Shown here in pieces: positions 42,853 through 52,682 of a stretch of DNA of 64,000 nt. Numbering within the stretch: the first letter of the stretch is position 1; each line of letters starts with the position of its first letter. The notes under the pieces are model-generated. The model was not told the DNA's origin. It did no database searches and saw nothing but the letters and a program-made list of their open reading frames with translations. Origin of the DNA: Erysipelotrichaceae bacterium (GTDB lineage Bacteria > Bacillota_I > Bacilli_A > Erysipelotrichales > Erysipelotrichaceae); assembly GCA_017432885.1 (NCBI GenBank), contig JAFRIE010000014.1:62001-126000 (forward strand), read 5' to 3'. The position numbers and the translations under genes are program-made.

Positions 42853-43656
42853 TTATTCAGCATCCTCCTTTGTTTCTACTGGAGCAGCTTCTGCCTCCTT
42901 GGCTTCTACTGCAGCTTCAGCAGCAGCTTCCGGTCTGGCAGGTCTTGCACCGTCTCTTCTAGGTCTCCTGTCTCTGTTTGGACGATTTCCCATTGTCTTT
43001 GGCTTTTCCGGTTCTTTAACCATTTCGCCAGGGAGAACTTCGCCTCTGCAGATCCAGACTTTTACACCCAGTTTGCCATAGGTAGTCATTGCTTCTTCCC
43101 AGGCGTAGTCGATATCGGAACGTAATGTATGCAGTGATACAGAACCTTCGGAATATCCTTCACTTCTGGCGATATCGGCACCGCCCAGACGGCCGCCGAT
43201 CGAAGTTTTGATACCTTTTGCTCCGGCTCTCATTGTCTGCTGGATGGCACGCTTCTGTGCCGTACGGAAAGACTGTCTTTCTTCCAGCATCTTGACGATC
43301 TTCAGTGCAACCAGTCTTGCATCAAGGTCAGGATTGGCAACTTCAACGATGTTGATGTTAATATCCTTACCATTTGTCAGTTTGACCAGTTTCTTCTTCA
43401 GTTCCTCGATCTTGGAACCGTCAGATCCGACAAACATACCCGGACGTGCTGTTCTGATGATCAGAACGACACGGTTTTTGCTTCTTTCGATCTCGACACG
43501 TGATACCAGACAATCAGCGCAGTCTTTTAAGATAAGTTCACGAATCTTGACGTCTTCTAATAATAAATCACCGTATTCTTTTTCGGCATACCATCTGGAT
43601 TCCCAGTCACGGATAACACCGACTCTTAATCCAACCGGACTTACTTTCTGACCCAT
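42853..43656 (-). CDS. rpsC: 30S ribosomal protein S3 with extended C-terminal tail
   Basis: A 267-residue S3. The KH domain and core are canonical ([58 protein letters not shown]). After about residue 215, where Bacillus S3 ends, a low-complexity tail of ~50 residues rich in Arg-Pro then Ala-Glu follows. S3 helps unwind mRNA at the entry channel; the tail would project from the solvent side. Confidence 0.97.
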   Translation of the reverse strand: MGQKVSPVGLRVGVIRDWESRWYAEKEYGDLLLEDVKIRELILKDCADCLVSRVEIERSKNRVVLIIRTARPGMFVGSDGSKIEELKKKLVKLTNGKDININIVEVANPDLDARLVALKIVKMLEERQSFRTAQKRAIQQTMRAGAKGIKTSIGGRLGGADIARSEGYSEGSVSLHTLRSDIDYAWEEAMTTYGKLGVKVWICRGEVLPGEMVKEPEKPKTMGNRPNRDRRPRRDGARPARPEAAAEAAVEAKEAEAAPVETKEDAE

Positions 43657-43667
43657 TATTCTCCTCC

Positions 43668-44042
43668 TTATCTTTCACTTACGACCACGGTAATGTGGCT
43701 GGTTCTCTTCATGATCGGTGAAGCGGAACCCTTCGCACGAGGCATATAACGTTTCAGCGTAATGCCTTCATTTGCGTAACATTCTTTCACATAAAGTTTT
43801 TCTTCGTCCATCTGGAAGTTGTGTGTCGCATTCGCGCAGGCGCTCTTGACGACCTTGTAGGAAATCCTGGCTGCCTTGTTAGGGAGCAGTTTCAGGATGC
43901 CCATGGCTTCCTTGACGTCCTTGCCTCTGATCAGATCCAGAACAAGCTTTGCCTTTCTGGTGGTAACTCTGACCGTTCTGGCGGTAGCCTTAACATCACG
44001 AGGTTCAGGTTTAACGGTTTCTTCAACTTTCTTTCTTGCCAT
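43668..44042 (-). CDS. rplV: 50S ribosomal protein L22
   Basis: A 124-residue protein lining the exit tunnel. It shows [38 protein letters not shown] and the tunnel-loop region [20 protein letters not shown]. The first ~17 residues are a basic extension. It lies 8 bases after rpsS. Confidence 0.97.
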   Translation of the reverse strand: MARKKVEETVKPEPRDVKATARTVRVTTRKAKLVLDLIRGKDVKEAMGILKLLPNKAARISYKVVKSACANATHNFQMDEEKLYVKECYANEGITLKRYMPRAKGSASPIMKRTSHITVVVSER

Positions 44043-44050
44043 AATCCCTC

Positions 44051-44326
44051 CTATGCCTTCTTGTCGGCGTTCGCGCCGTGGCCACCGAATTTTCTTGTCG
44101 CAACAAACTCACCGAGCTTGTGTCCAACCATGTCTTCTGTTACATATACCGGAACATGTTCCTTGCCGTTGTATACGGCGAATGTATGTTCGACGAATGC
44201 AGGGAAGATCGTAGATCTTCTTGACCAAGTCTTGATCACTTCTTTTTTGCCGGCGGCATTCAGAGCTTCAACCTTCTTCATCAGGTGTTCGTCTACGAAT
44301 GGGCCCTTCTTTAAACTTCTACTCAT
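44051..44326 (-). CDS. rpsS: 30S ribosomal protein S19
   Basis: A 91-residue head protein. It begins [20 protein letters not shown] and shows [20 protein letters not shown] and [17 protein letters not shown]. It lies 14 bases after rplB. Confidence 0.98.
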   Translation of the reverse strand: MSRSLKKGPFVDEHLMKKVEALNAAGKKEVIKTWSRRSTIFPAFVEHTFAVYNGKEHVPVYVTEDMVGHKLGEFVATRKFGGHGANADKKA

Positions 44327-44340
44327 CTTTCTTCCCCTTT

Positions 44341-45174
44341 CTACTTCGCATTCCTTCTTCTTACGATCAGGTCGTTAGAAGCTTTCTTATGCTTTCTTGT
44401 CTTAACACCCATGGCTTTCTTGCCCCAAGGTGTCATTGGTGACTTACGTCCGACAGGCGATCTGCCTTCACCACCACCATGAGGGTGATCGATCGGGTTC
44501 ATAGCCGAGCCTCTGACTGTAGGTCTGATACCTTTCCAGCGGTTTCTTCCTGCCTTGCCCCAGTTGACCAGCGTATAGTCTTCATTGCCGACAACACCAA
44601 TCGTAGCACGACAATTTGCCAGGATCTTTCTCATTTCGCCGGAAGCGAGTCTAACGGTAACGTACTTGTCTTCGACTGCCAGGATCTGGGCACTTGCGCC
44701 GGCTGCTCTAGCCAGCTGGCCGCCCTTGCCAGGCTTGAGTTCGATATTGTGTACGATGGTACCTTCCGGCATGTTTCTCATTTCGCAGCAGTTACCGACC
44801 TTGATATCGGTCTTAGGGCCGGAAACGACTTTCATGCCGACGTTGAGATCTTTCGGAGCGATGATGTATCTCTTTTCACCGTCCGCGTAGAACAGCAAAG
44901 CGATATTCGCATTTCTGTTCGGATCGTATTCGATCGCGTTTACGGTTGCAGGGATGTCGTCCTTGTTTCTCTTGAAATCGATGATACGGTACAGCTGCTT
45001 GTGGCCGCCGCCGTGATGTCTTGTTGTAATTCTTCCTGTATTGTTACGGCCACCGGTCTTCATCAGAGATACAGTCAGACTCTTTTCAGGGACTGTCTTG
45101 GTGATCTCTTCGAAGGTAAGAGTGGTCATTCCACGTCTACCAGGAGTCGTAGGCTTATACTTTTTAATAGCCAT
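44341..45174 (-). CDS. rplB: 50S ribosomal protein L2
   Basis: A 277-residue core protein required for peptidyl transferase assembly. It shows [40 protein letters not shown], and the C-terminal [20 protein letters not shown] with the conserved histidine. AGGAGG lies upstream in the 64-base gap after rplW. Confidence 0.98.
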   Translation of the reverse strand: MAIKKYKPTTPGRRGMTTLTFEEITKTVPEKSLTVSLMKTGGRNNTGRITTRHHGGGHKQLYRIIDFKRNKDDIPATVNAIEYDPNRNANIALLFYADGEKRYIIAPKDLNVGMKVVSGPKTDIKVGNCCEMRNMPEGTIVHNIELKPGKGGQLARAAGASAQILAVEDKYVTVRLASGEMRKILANCRATIGVVGNEDYTLVNWGKAGRNRWKGIRPTVRGSAMNPIDHPHGGGEGRSPVGRKSPMTPWGKKAMGVKTRKHKKASNDLIVRRRNAK

Positions 45175-45238
45175 TCTGATTTTTCCTCCTTATGCAATTA
45201 TCCGGAAATAGCATATTTCTTCCGATAGTTTCGATCGA

Positions 45239-45529
45239 TTACTTGTCTGCCAGGATATCGATCTTGTAACCGTCTTTCAGCGTGATGTACGCTTTCTTAA
45301 GATGGTTCGCTTTACCAACGTATCTTCCCATACGTTTTGTTTTAGGCTTCTGATTGACGACATTCACATGGTCAACCTTGACGTTGAATATCTCTTCGAT
45401 CGCCTGTTTGATCTGGATCTTGTTGGTGCCTTTCTTCACTTCGAATACGACAGTGTTGTCGGCTTCCTGGGATCTGATCGTTTTTTCTGTTACAAGAGGA
45501 CGGACAATAATGTCTCTAGCGTTACTCAT
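45239..45529 (-). CDS. rplW: 50S ribosomal protein L23
   Basis: A 96-residue exit-tunnel protein and docking site for trigger factor. It shows DIIVRPLVTEKTIRSQEADN, IKQAIEEIFNVKVDHVNVVN and the C-terminal KKAYITLKDGYKIDIL. It overlaps rplD by 8 bases. Confidence 0.97.
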   Translation of the reverse strand: MSNARDIIVRPLVTEKTIRSQEADNTVVFEVKKGTNKIQIKQAIEEIFNVKVDHVNVVNQKPKTKRMGRYVGKANHLKKAYITLKDGYKIDILADK

Positions 45530-46154
45530 TACCTAATACCTCCCCCAATTTGACGGCTGCCGCCTTGGTTACGACCAGTTTATTGGCGTTCTGAAGATCA
45601 TAGATGTTCAGGCCTTCCGCTGTAACCATGACGATGTTGTTCAGATTTCTTAAGCTCATGTAGGCATTGTCGAAGTCTTCATCGAAATCTACAACAAACA
45701 GCGCTTTTCTTTCGATGCCAAGCGCATTGAGCACTTTGACGAATTCCTTTGTCTTGATGGCATCCATCTTGATGTTGTCAACGCAAAGCAGATCGTTGCC
45801 CTTTGCCTTGAGTGTCAGACCGGAACGCAGCGCCAGTCTTCTGACTTTTCTGTTGAGCTTGAAGGTATGGCTTCTCGGTGTTGGACCGAAAGCGATGCCG
45901 CCGTGTCTGTACTGAACAGCACGCGTACTACCCTGTCTGGCTCTACCTGTACCCTTCTGTCTAAACGGCTTCTTGCCGCCGCCGGATACTTCCGCTCTAG
46001 TCTTCGTATCATGGGTGCCCTGTCTCCATGAGCTCTGCTGTCTCAGCAGTGCGTCGAAGATCGCCTGTTCGTTCACTTCGCAGTTGAAGACTGAATCGGC
46101 TACGTCTACGTTGCCGACTTTCTTACCAGTTAAATCCAATACATCTAACTTCAT
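45522..46154 (-). CDS. rplD: 50S ribosomal protein L4
   Basis: A 210-residue protein whose loop lines the exit tunnel, and in E. coli the repressor of the S10 operon. It shows RQQSSWRQGTHDTKTRAEVS, GGGKKPFRQKGTGRARQGST and PRSHTFKLNRKVRRLALRSG. It lies 2 bases after rplC. Confidence 0.97.
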   Translation of the reverse strand: MKLDVLDLTGKKVGNVDVADSVFNCEVNEQAIFDALLRQQSSWRQGTHDTKTRAEVSGGGKKPFRQKGTGRARQGSTRAVQYRHGGIAFGPTPRSHTFKLNRKVRRLALRSGLTLKAKGNDLLCVDNIKMDAIKTKEFVKVLNALGIERKALFVVDFDEDFDNAYMSLRNLNNIVMVTAEGLNIYDLQNANKLVVTKAAAVKLGEVLGNE

Positions 46155-46156
46155 AA

Positions 46157-46831
46157 TTATTCAGCCTCCTTGCCCAGTAAAACCTTAGGTTCTACGTGTT
46201 TTACTTTCTTCGTTGTCGTCTTGACCATGACCAGGCCCTTCTTAGGTCCAGGTACATTGCCCTTGACTAACATATAATTCTTTTCAGCATCTACTTTTAT
46301 GACTTCAAGGTTCTGATTTGTCGTTTTCAAACTTCCGTCATGTCCCGGCATCGGTGTATTCTTTTCGATACGTCCGTTGTTTCTACCGGTTGTAGCCAAT
46401 GATCCGACGTGTCTGTGTACAGGACCTGCACCGTGCGTTTCGTTGATCATGTGCGCATGATAACGTTTGATTGTTCCCGTATATCCTTTACCCTTTGAGA
46501 TACCGGTAACGTCTACCATATCACCAGCGGAAAAGATATCTGCTTTTACTTCCTGTCCTACTTCATAGTTCATTTCATCACTTCTGATTTCTCTGATGAA
46601 CTGCTTAGGACCCAGGCCAGCCTTCTTTGCATGGCCTAATTCAGGCTTGCTGGCACGAGCTTCTTTCTTATCCTCGTAACCGAGCTGTAATGCTTCATAT
46701 CCGTCTGTCTCATTGCTCTTCTTCTGAAGAACGGCATTCGGCTGAACTTCAATTACGGTTACAGGAATCAGATCGCCTTCGGCGGTGAAGACTTGTGTCA
46801 TTCCAAGTTTTCTTCCAAGTATTCCTTTCAT
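46157..46831 (-). CDS. rplC: 50S ribosomal protein L3
   Basis: A 224-residue protein near the peptidyl transferase centre. It begins MKGILGRKLGMTQVFTAEGD and shows VTGISKGKGYTGTIKRYHAH, GSLATTGRNNGRIEKNTPMPG-like loop residues and VKGNVPGPKKGLVMVK. It lies 14 bases after rpsJ. Confidence 0.98.
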   Translation of the reverse strand: MKGILGRKLGMTQVFTAEGDLIPVTVIEVQPNAVLQKKSNETDGYEALQLGYEDKKEARASKPELGHAKKAGLGPKQFIREIRSDEMNYEVGQEVKADIFSAGDMVDVTGISKGKGYTGTIKRYHAHMINETHGAGPVHRHVGSLATTGRNNGRIEKNTPMPGHDGSLKTTNQNLEVIKVDAEKNYMLVKGNVPGPKKGLVMVKTTTKKVKHVEPKVLLGKEAE

Positions 46832-46845
46832 GATGTCACCTTTCT

Positions 46846-47157
46846 TTACAATTTGATTTCAATATCTACACCACTAGGCAGTTCCAGACGGCTGAGGGCA
46901 TCGATCGTCTTGGCACTTGGCCCAATGATTTCAATCAGACGCTTGTGCGTTCTGATTTCGAACTGTTCTCTGGAGTCCTTGTTGACATGTACGGATCTCA
47001 GTACAGTTACGATCTGCTTCTCTGTAGGAAGCGGAATAGGTCCGATGACCTTTTTCACACCACCGTCTTCCGCAGCCTTAACGATCTTTTCGGTTGCAGC
47101 ATCCAGTGATCTGTGTTCGTAAGCCTTTAACTTGATTCTTACGTTGTTCTTTGCCAT
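46846..47157 (-). CDS. rpsJ: 30S ribosomal protein S10
   Basis: A 103-residue protein of the 30S head and a NusG/Nus antitermination partner. It shows [40 protein letters not shown] and [26 protein letters not shown] precedes the ATG. It is the first gene of the superoperon, about 120 bases downstream of a strong promoter. Confidence 0.98.
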   Translation of the reverse strand: MAKNNVRIKLKAYEHRSLDAATEKIVKAAEDGGVKKVIGPIPLPTEKQIVTVLRSVHVNKDSREQFEIRTHKRLIEIIGPSAKTIDALSRLELPSGVDIEIKL

Positions 47158-47284
47158 AGAATTTTCCTCCTATATTCCATTAATCCTTACGGATAACCCG
47201 CTCCATGTGAGTTCCCTGGTTATCACACAATTCCACAGGAATCCGTGTGCCAGCAATCTCCCATATCTTCGCGAGCGCTCGTAT
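47158..47284 (-). promoter_or_regulatory. Structured 5' leader of the S10 operon (candidate r-protein autoregulatory element)
   Basis: About 120 transcribed bases with two hairpins. One pairs 47224-47234 with 47238-47249 (11 bp, one bulged base, one G-U, 3-base loop). The other pairs GATAACC at 47192-47198 with GGTTATC at 47218-47224 around a 19-base loop. Such leaders commonly bind L4 or another ribosomal protein; which one here is unknown. Confidence 0.55.
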
Positions 47285-47313
47285 ATTATATGATTTTATT
47301 CTTGTTTTTTCAA
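47285..47313 (-). promoter_or_regulatory. Promoter of the S10-spc-alpha superoperon
   Basis: On the minus strand TTGAAA (47308-47313), 17 bases, TATAAT (47285-47290): a near-consensus vegetative promoter. It is the only strong promoter I see before the 14-kb ribosomal block. Confidence 0.85.
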
Positions 47314-47483
47314 CATCTTTTTATCAAAAAACAGCTATTTTACTGGCTTTTTTGAATATCAGATATTCAACGCTTTTCGGTGTTTCATAAATATATCAAA
47401 AAAGATAGAAAAACAGCCTGTTTTTATTTGTTTTATGGCTGTTTTTGATGGTTTTTTTAACTATATTTCCCGGAAATATTCAT
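47314..47483. other. AT-rich noncoding region between the ribosomal operon promoter and the lipoprotein gene
   Basis: No gene. It holds poly-A/T tracts upstream of the rpsJ promoter that could act as an UP-like element, and hairpins that terminate the upstream lipoprotein gene. Confidence 0.6.
47408..47446 (-). terminator. Terminator of the lipoprotein gene
   Basis: AAAAACAGCC pairs with GGCTGTTTTT around an 18-base AT-rich loop, with T runs on both sides (TTTTTCTATCTTTTTT on the minus strand). It prevents readthrough into the S10 promoter region. Confidence 0.75.
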
Positions 47484-48302
47484 TTATTCTGTTTCCAGGT
47501 CCTCTACAGGTTCTATCAGATCGATCCTTTCATCCAGTGAAGCGCTCAGAACATAACTTAAGCCATTGCTGGCATCCAGCAGAATCTTCAGATTCTTGCT
47601 GTTAAGCGGTTCAAAGCAGAAAAGATAGATATTTTCGCCGAAATGTTCATCCTGCACCTTGCCGTGGCAGAAAGCTTCATACATCCGGATCTTGTTCTCT
47701 ACGTTCTCGCTGGTAAAGCGGACAATGATCCTGTCATTGCGATAATCCCCTTCACTAAAAACAGGCTGCTCTTCTTCAGAAACAAAACGGATCGTTCTTT
47801 TTTCGATTCCCATCAGGTTTCTGTCGATCGCCCCTTCCCTGATCTTTTCTATTCTCTTGTTCATTTTGTCTGACAGTTTCATCTTCTCTCCATTCATCAG
47901 CAGCACTTTTTCTTTTGATACATAGTAGACATTGTCATCCGCCTCTAGAATCAGATACTCACTGTTCTCTTCGATTTCGTACAAAAGCTCCGGATCAGAA
48001 AGATAGACGGTTTCCTGCCCGTAAAGAATCAGAAAGATCAGTTCTTCCTCTCGGAATACCGGGAAGATCTGCAGTTCTTCAGAACCCCTGTTCAGATTGA
48101 TCACCTTGACACCGTTGCCCATGGCATAGTTCCCCTGCAGATCAAAATGATCACTGATATATGCCTTCAGCTCTTCTTCCATCTTAAATCCGTAGTCTTT
48201 TACCAGTTCGTTTTTCATGCCGTCGGATGTACCGTTTTCACTACAGCCGCACAGCAGCAGAAACAGAACCAGAAAGATAATTTTCCGTTTAAAAAAGGTC
48301 AT
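47484..48302 (-). CDS. Lipoprotein of unknown function
   Basis: A 272-residue lipoprotein with signal KRKIIFLVLFLLLCGCSENG (lipobox near residue 17). The mature protein is acidic and mixed alpha/beta, without a motif I recognise. The start at 48302 is chosen for the signal peptide; a longer in-frame reading runs into upstream sequence and has no ribosome binding site. An extended -10 (TGC-TATAAT, 48315-48320) ends 12 bases before the ATG, predicting a 5-6-base leader that would omit the AAGGT. It lies 55 bases past a giant secreted-protein gene. Confidence 0.72.
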   Translation of the reverse strand: MTFFKRKIIFLVLFLLLCGCSENGTSDGMKNELVKDYGFKMEEELKAYISDHFDLQGNYAMGNGVKVINLNRGSEELQIFPVFREEELIFLILYGQETVYLSDPELLYEIEENSEYLILEADDNVYYVSKEKVLLMNGEKMKLSDKMNKRIEKIREGAIDRNLMGIEKRTIRFVSEEEQPVFSEGDYRNDRIIVRFTSENVENKIRMYEAFCHGKVQDEHFGENIYLFCFEPLNSKNLKILLDASNGLSYVLSASLDERIDLIEPVEDLETE

Positions 48303-48314
48303 ATTTATGACCTT

Positions 48315-48320
48315 ATTATA
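48315..48320 (-). promoter_or_regulatory. Extended -10 element of the lipoprotein gene
   Basis: TGC-TATAAT on the minus strand, 12 bases before the ATG at 48302. Transcription would start within the AAGGTC segment or just after it, leaving a very short leader. Confidence 0.45.
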
Positions 48321-48357
48321 GCAGTATTTGGGCAGAAATAACCTTTTTGGCTGTCCG

Positions 48358-51300
48358 TTATTTCCATCTTGCTTCCAGGACCAGGTTGCCGTGCGTTCCT
48401 TTGACGATCGAAGTGATCTTCTTGTTATTGAGATACCAGCCAAGGAAGGTATATCCGGATCTTTCCGGATTCAACAGCCGGATCGCCTCCGTCTTGGAAT
48501 AAGAATAAGAAGAAGGATTAGGATTGAAACTGGAGAATGAACCCAGATCTCCTGTGTAGGTGATGGAATAGACAGCCGGAACATCTTCGAAGACAGGAGT
48601 CAACACAAGATTCTCGTGGATCTTTTCAGGCAGATAGGAATAACCGTCCTTTGTACCATTGCCGTTAAGCGGATAGATGAACTGCATCTCTCCATGCTTA
48701 TCTACATAGGACCAGAACAGCAAGTCATAGCCCGGAAGAACAGGGTTGTTCAGTCTGTAGACATCGGCATCCTCGGAATAGGAATACTTCGTCGGATTCT
48801 TGGAACCGTTCTTTACCCCTTTCGGCAGACTGTACTTTATTGTATATTTTGTATCTGACCACAGTTCACTGGCAACGCCCGTCTTTTTGTTTACGGTTAC
48901 GGCTACGGAAAGAACGATGTTGCCTCCGTCTTCCGATACAAGATTCTTTATCGATGCATTACCGGCAATGGTCTTGTTGACCGTCTTGCCCTTGGCGTCG
49001 ACATAGCTGTAGCTGAACTTCTTGACGATTTGTCCCGGAACCTCGAAGATGTCGTTGTCAAGCTTGTAGGACTTGTCATAGACATATCCGTCCTTTGTAA
49101 TATCCTCGTAATCCCATGATCTGAAGGTAATAGAATATTCGTTTGCCTCCCACTTTGCATAAAGAGTGGTATTCTTCAGTTCAAGATCATCAATCGAATC
49201 GACAGGAAGTGTCAGCGTCTTGTCCTTGTACCATCCGGTAAAGCTGTAACCTTTTCTTGAAGGAACAGGCAGTGTCAGTTCTTCCGTTTCGATGGAGAAG
49301 GTCTTGTCATAGACATCCGTCTTGGTAATGCTTCCCTTATTGACGTTATACGTAATCTTGTAGGCAACGGCTTTATAAGCGGGATACAGATCAAGATTGG
49401 TACCGATTCCCTTCTTCAGGTCATACTTTGTACCATCCATGTACCAGCCATCGAAGCTATAGCCGGTCTTTGCCGGGACGGAAGGTGCTTTAGCTTTTGC
49501 CCCTTGTGCAACAGCTTCTTTCTTGAGTAGCTGTCCTTCTTCATCAAAGAAAGAAACGATGAAGATTTTTTTGACGTTTTTAGGAATCCTTACATTACAG
49601 CCGTTGGCTCTGATGTTGATATATCCTTCCGGTGCAAGAACAACATCGTAGATATTGGAATCCATACCTGCGCCGGCAAGATGGCCAGGAGAAACATAAA
49701 CATAATACTCATCTTTTATCGCCGACCTGTACGAATTATCAATATAGTAGGAATTTCCTCTACGGTCGTATATCATCAGATGGCCTTCATGGATCGCCCT
49801 GATCCAGTCTGTATTCTGCGAATAGATCATGATACCGTAGGTATCACTATAATAAAATCCGACATCACTTGGAAGGAAGGCCTGAATCGGGGAAACAACA
49901 TGGAAGCTTATCGCATTGTCTTCGTGTTCCGGAGCATGAAGTACCAGATCACAGTCTCCTTCAGGAATCTTTTGGTCGATCAGCGACTGTTTCGGAATGA
50001 TGATCCTTCCGTTTTCATGAAAATAATTAATCTCGTCTTTCGTATCATAATGACTGTTATTTATTTCAAAATCCATGGACGACTGCTGTCCATTCAAGGA
50101 GAAGTTCACCGTTCCTGAGATCCGTCCGTAGTCTTTCATCGAGAACACATCGTTTTCACCGTAATAGACGGCCGGCCTGGCCAGATCTTCCAGCCATTTA
50201 TCGTTCTCAGATTCAATGATGATATCTCCATCCTCTGTCTGAGACATGGTAAATTCGGCAGAACCCGGGATGCAGGCAATCGTAATCCCTCCCGGAACCG
50301 TTACCGTAAACTTTTCATATCCATAGACGGAGAACGTCGCTTCTACTTCTTCGCCATTCAGAATGCCGTTGTCGATCAAAGCTTCAGCTGAAATCGTAAC
50401 CGTTTCATCAAGATATACCATGTCCTGTGAACTGGTGTCATAATTGGCGGTTGTGATGCTTCGGTTGCCTATCGTGCCGGTTTTTCCGTCAGAAACAAAA
50501 GTGATCTTCCCTCCTGTTGCCGCATACCACTCGACATAGTTCATGACATCCGGAACGATCAATTGGGCAAGGTAATCCGGATCGTCACTTGCGATGACCA
50601 GCTGATTTCCTTCTTCCATAACGCTCACTGCCGGTGCAGGAATGCAGGCGGTCAGATTTATTTCTGAACTTGTGAAGTTCTTTCCGTTATAATCTATCTC
50701 AATGACTGCTCTGCCGCTTGGCACATTATGTGTCTTTAATGTATCCAGGGAGATGGAAATACAGCCGTCGCCCAAGGAATAAGCGGTAACATCATAGAAA
50801 AAGTCTCTCTTTCTTAGTTCGCCATCGTCTCCGTAGTAGATCGGAAATCTGGAAGAATCATCCAGTAAAACAATATCGATATGGGAGCTTCCATCCGCAA
50901 GACAGGAAACCATCGCCTGATCGTCCGTTTCAATGATCAGTTCCCCGCTGATCGCATCCTGCTGAACCAGCGTTTCAGGATTTAGCGTGCCGATCATTTC
51001 CGGAATGCCGTCCATAACCGATTTGTCCGTCAGCATGTATCTGATCTTGTTTCTTTCGAAAATCAGATTATACAGATAGCCGATCGACAGTTCTTCATCA
51101 GTCAGAGTATAGACGAGTTCCTGACTTTCGTCATTCGTATTCAGACGATAAATGCCATCTTTTGAATTGTAGTAGATATTCCGCTCGTTGTCGGCAACAG
51201 CTGAGAAATACCCGCTCGTATCGTACATGCTGGAAGCGGTCTCGATCGTCTTGTTGATTTGTTCGTTATCGAAATCAAAGAATACCAGATCACTGTGACG

Positions 51301-52530
51301 GTCGTTGCTGTTGTAGCTGTAATCATAATAGATTGCCTGACGTTCAAAATAGCAGACACCCTTGTCGATATACAGTTCTTTCCAGAAATAATGACTGTAC
51401 TTTTCCGAACCCGGAATATTGTTATAAACATTTATGCCGCATGTGATCCAGTCTTTAGTGCCGTGGTCTTTCCCATACAGTTCATCTCTACTGCACAAAA
51501 AATAAGCGTAATCGAAGAATATGCCGCTGGAATTGTTCCAGGTCGGGTCGACATAATAATATTCCCCATCAATAACGAGTACATCCCAGGCATGATCCAT
51601 ATCTTTACTGGTAACAAGGTGACATTCCAGACCGGCTCTTTTGGTCAATAGAGCGTAAGCCAGAGCCTGGCCCTGACATACGGCGGACCCCTCAACAATG
51701 GCATTATAGGCATTGTAACGCTTGTAGGTAAAATCATAATCGCTGTTTTTACACAGCCAGTCGTTCAGATACATGGCTTTCTGCAGATCCGACCATTCCG
51801 GGTCAATTGTCGCTATGATTGCATCGACTGCAGCGTTGAAACGGGCTATATGCACCGACGTATAGTTTTCATCATAGGCAAAATATACCGTACCGACATA
51901 AGAACCGGAATAATCCCAGCCGAACGTCGAAATGACATAGAAAAGCTCCGGACTCTCGTTTATAACCTTAAATACCGATTTCTCTATCCCTGCAGCCGAA
52001 AACTGATAAGAGCTTACATTCAAAGAACTCTTCCGGTTTTTTAAGGCGTTGTATATTGCATTTTCGGCAGCCGTAAATGAAGTTGGTAATACAGAGCGTG
52101 GATCATCCGAATTGATGTCCATTGCTTCCGGCTCTTCTTCCGGGAAACCGCCTTCCTGAATGACGAATTCAGAAAGATCGACTGTCGTGATCTCCCCATT
52201 CTCTTCGACAGGTTCTTCCGTTTTCTGTCCGTCTTCCGGCTGAACAGGAAGCTCATTCTCTATGGTCTCATCCGTCTGTTCCTGACCGTTCTCGACAGGT
52301 TCATCCGTGGTATCGGTGTTTTCTTCATTTTGTGAAGTATCGGCTTCAATTGTTACGGTCTCATCTTCATCTTCAATATCCTTATCATCTGCATCGCCCG
52401 ATATGGTTTCATTCTGTTCTTCGCCCGGAAGCGAAGGGTCAGATGTTTCCTCTTCGGCTCTGACTGAAACCGTAAAAACATTCACAAACAGAAGCACACT
52501 GAGCAGCAGCAGAAACAGTTTTTTCATCAT
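48358..52530 (-). CDS. Large secreted protein with transglutaminase-like domain and Listeria-Bacteroides (Flg_new/InlB-B) repeats
   Basis: A 1390-residue secreted protein. A signal peptide (KKLFLLLLSVLLFVNVFTVSVRA, cleavage near residue 25) is followed by ~110 acidic, Thr/Glu-rich residues typical of a wall-spanning linker. Residues ~200-340 form a transglutaminase-like fold with Cys ~282 (SAVCQGQALAY), His ~313 (MDHAWDV) and Asp ~327 (YYVDPTW). A long beta-rich middle follows, then from about residue 1010 several FDGWY/FTGWY/FLGWYL repeats of the Listeria-Bacteroides type. There is no LPxTG motif. GAAGG precedes the ATG. A role in adhesion or wall remodelling is plausible but unproven. Confidence 0.85.
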   Translation of the reverse strand: MMKKLFLLLLSVLLFVNVFTVSVRAEEETSDPSLPGEEQNETISGDADDKDIEDEDETVTIEADTSQNEENTDTTDEPVENGQEQTDETIENELPVQPEDGQKTEEPVEENGEITTVDLSEFVIQEGGFPEEEPEAMDINSDDPRSVLPTSFTAAENAIYNALKNRKSSLNVSSYQFSAAGIEKSVFKVINESPELFYVISTFGWDYSGSYVGTVYFAYDENYTSVHIARFNAAVDAIIATIDPEWSDLQKAMYLNDWLCKNSDYDFTYKRYNAYNAIVEGSAVCQGQALAYALLTKRAGLECHLVTSKDMDHAWDVLVIDGEYYYVDPTWNNSSGIFFDYAYFLCSRDELYGKDHGTKDWITCGINVYNNIPGSEKYSHYFWKELYIDKGVCYFERQAIYYDYSYNSNDRHSDLVFFDFDNEQINKTIETASSMYDTSGYFSAVADNERNIYYNSKDGIYRLNTNDESQELVYTLTDEELSIGYLYNLIFERNKIRYMLTDKSVMDGIPEMIGTLNPETLVQQDAISGELIIETDDQAMVSCLADGSSHIDIVLLDDSSRFPIYYGDDGELRKRDFFYDVTAYSLGDGCISISLDTLKTHNVPSGRAVIEIDYNGKNFTSSEINLTACIPAPAVSVMEEGNQLVIASDDPDYLAQLIVPDVMNYVEWYAATGGKITFVSDGKTGTIGNRSITTANYDTSSQDMVYLDETVTISAEALIDNGILNGEEVEATFSVYGYEKFTVTVPGGITIACIPGSAEFTMSQTEDGDIIIESENDKWLEDLARPAVYYGENDVFSMKDYGRISGTVNFSLNGQQSSMDFEINNSHYDTKDEINYFHENGRIIIPKQSLIDQKIPEGDCDLVLHAPEHEDNAISFHVVSPIQAFLPSDVGFYYSDTYGIMIYSQNTDWIRAIHEGHLMIYDRRGNSYYIDNSYRSAIKDEYYVYVSPGHLAGAGMDSNIYDVVLAPEGYINIRANGCNVRIPKNVKKIFIVSFFDEEGQLLKKEAVAQGAKAKAPSVPAKTGYSFDGWYMDGTKYDLKKGIGTNLDLYPAYKAVAYKITYNVNKGSITKTDVYDKTFSIETEELTLPVPSRKGYSFTGWYKDKTLTLPVDSIDDLELKNTTLYAKWEANEYSITFRSWDYEDITKDGYVYDKSYKLDNDIFEVPGQIVKKFSYSYVDAKGKTVNKTIAGNASIKNLVSEDGGNIVLSVAVTVNKKTGVASELWSDTKYTIKYSLPKGVKNGSKNPTKYSYSEDADVYRLNNPVLPGYDLLFWSYVDKHGEMQFIYPLNGNGTKDGYSYLPEKIHENLVLTPVFEDVPAVYSITYTGDLGSFSSFNPNPSSYSYSKTEAIRLLNPERSGYTFLGWYLNNKKITSIVKGTHGNLVLEARWK

Positions 52531-52631
52531 AGTCTTTTTTCCTTCTAGTCGTATCGATATTTATGTAATGCTTTTTCTACCTATATTATATTTTAAAACG
52601 ATATCAGAAGTCATATAAGAATAGGCACGAT
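52531..52631 (-). promoter_or_regulatory. Promoter region of the 1390-residue secreted protein
   Basis: Minus-strand TATAAT with a partial -35 (ATGACT, 18 bases upstream) lies about 60 bases before the start codon, giving a normal leader with a GAAGG ribosome binding site. Confidence 0.45.
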
Positions 52632-52655
52632 AAAAACCCGGAATACCGGGTTTTT
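52632..52655 (-). terminator. Terminator of the BspA-type protein gene
   Basis: A 10-bp stem (AAAAACCCGG / CCGGGTTTTT) with a 4-base loop and following TTTTTAT on the minus strand, 28 bases past the stop codon. Confidence 0.92.
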
Positions 52656-52682
52656 ATCTTAATGTCCGTCTTTTACGTCTGA

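Noticed and set aside
45175-45238. 64-base gap between rplW and rplB as a possible promoter or regulatory RNA
   Set aside because: Only a short GGAAATA/TATTTC inverted repeat and the rplB ribosome binding site are visible; no promoter elements.
33011-47157. Many plus-strand open frames of 60-250 codons opposite the ribosomal genes
   Set aside because: They mirror known genes on the other strand, lack ribosome binding sites and have low-complexity or non-protein-like composition.
48334-48361. AAATAAC...GTTATTT inverted repeat after the 1390-residue protein gene
   Set aside because: The 7-bp stem is AT-rich, the loop is long and no T run follows on the minus strand; I would not call it a terminator.
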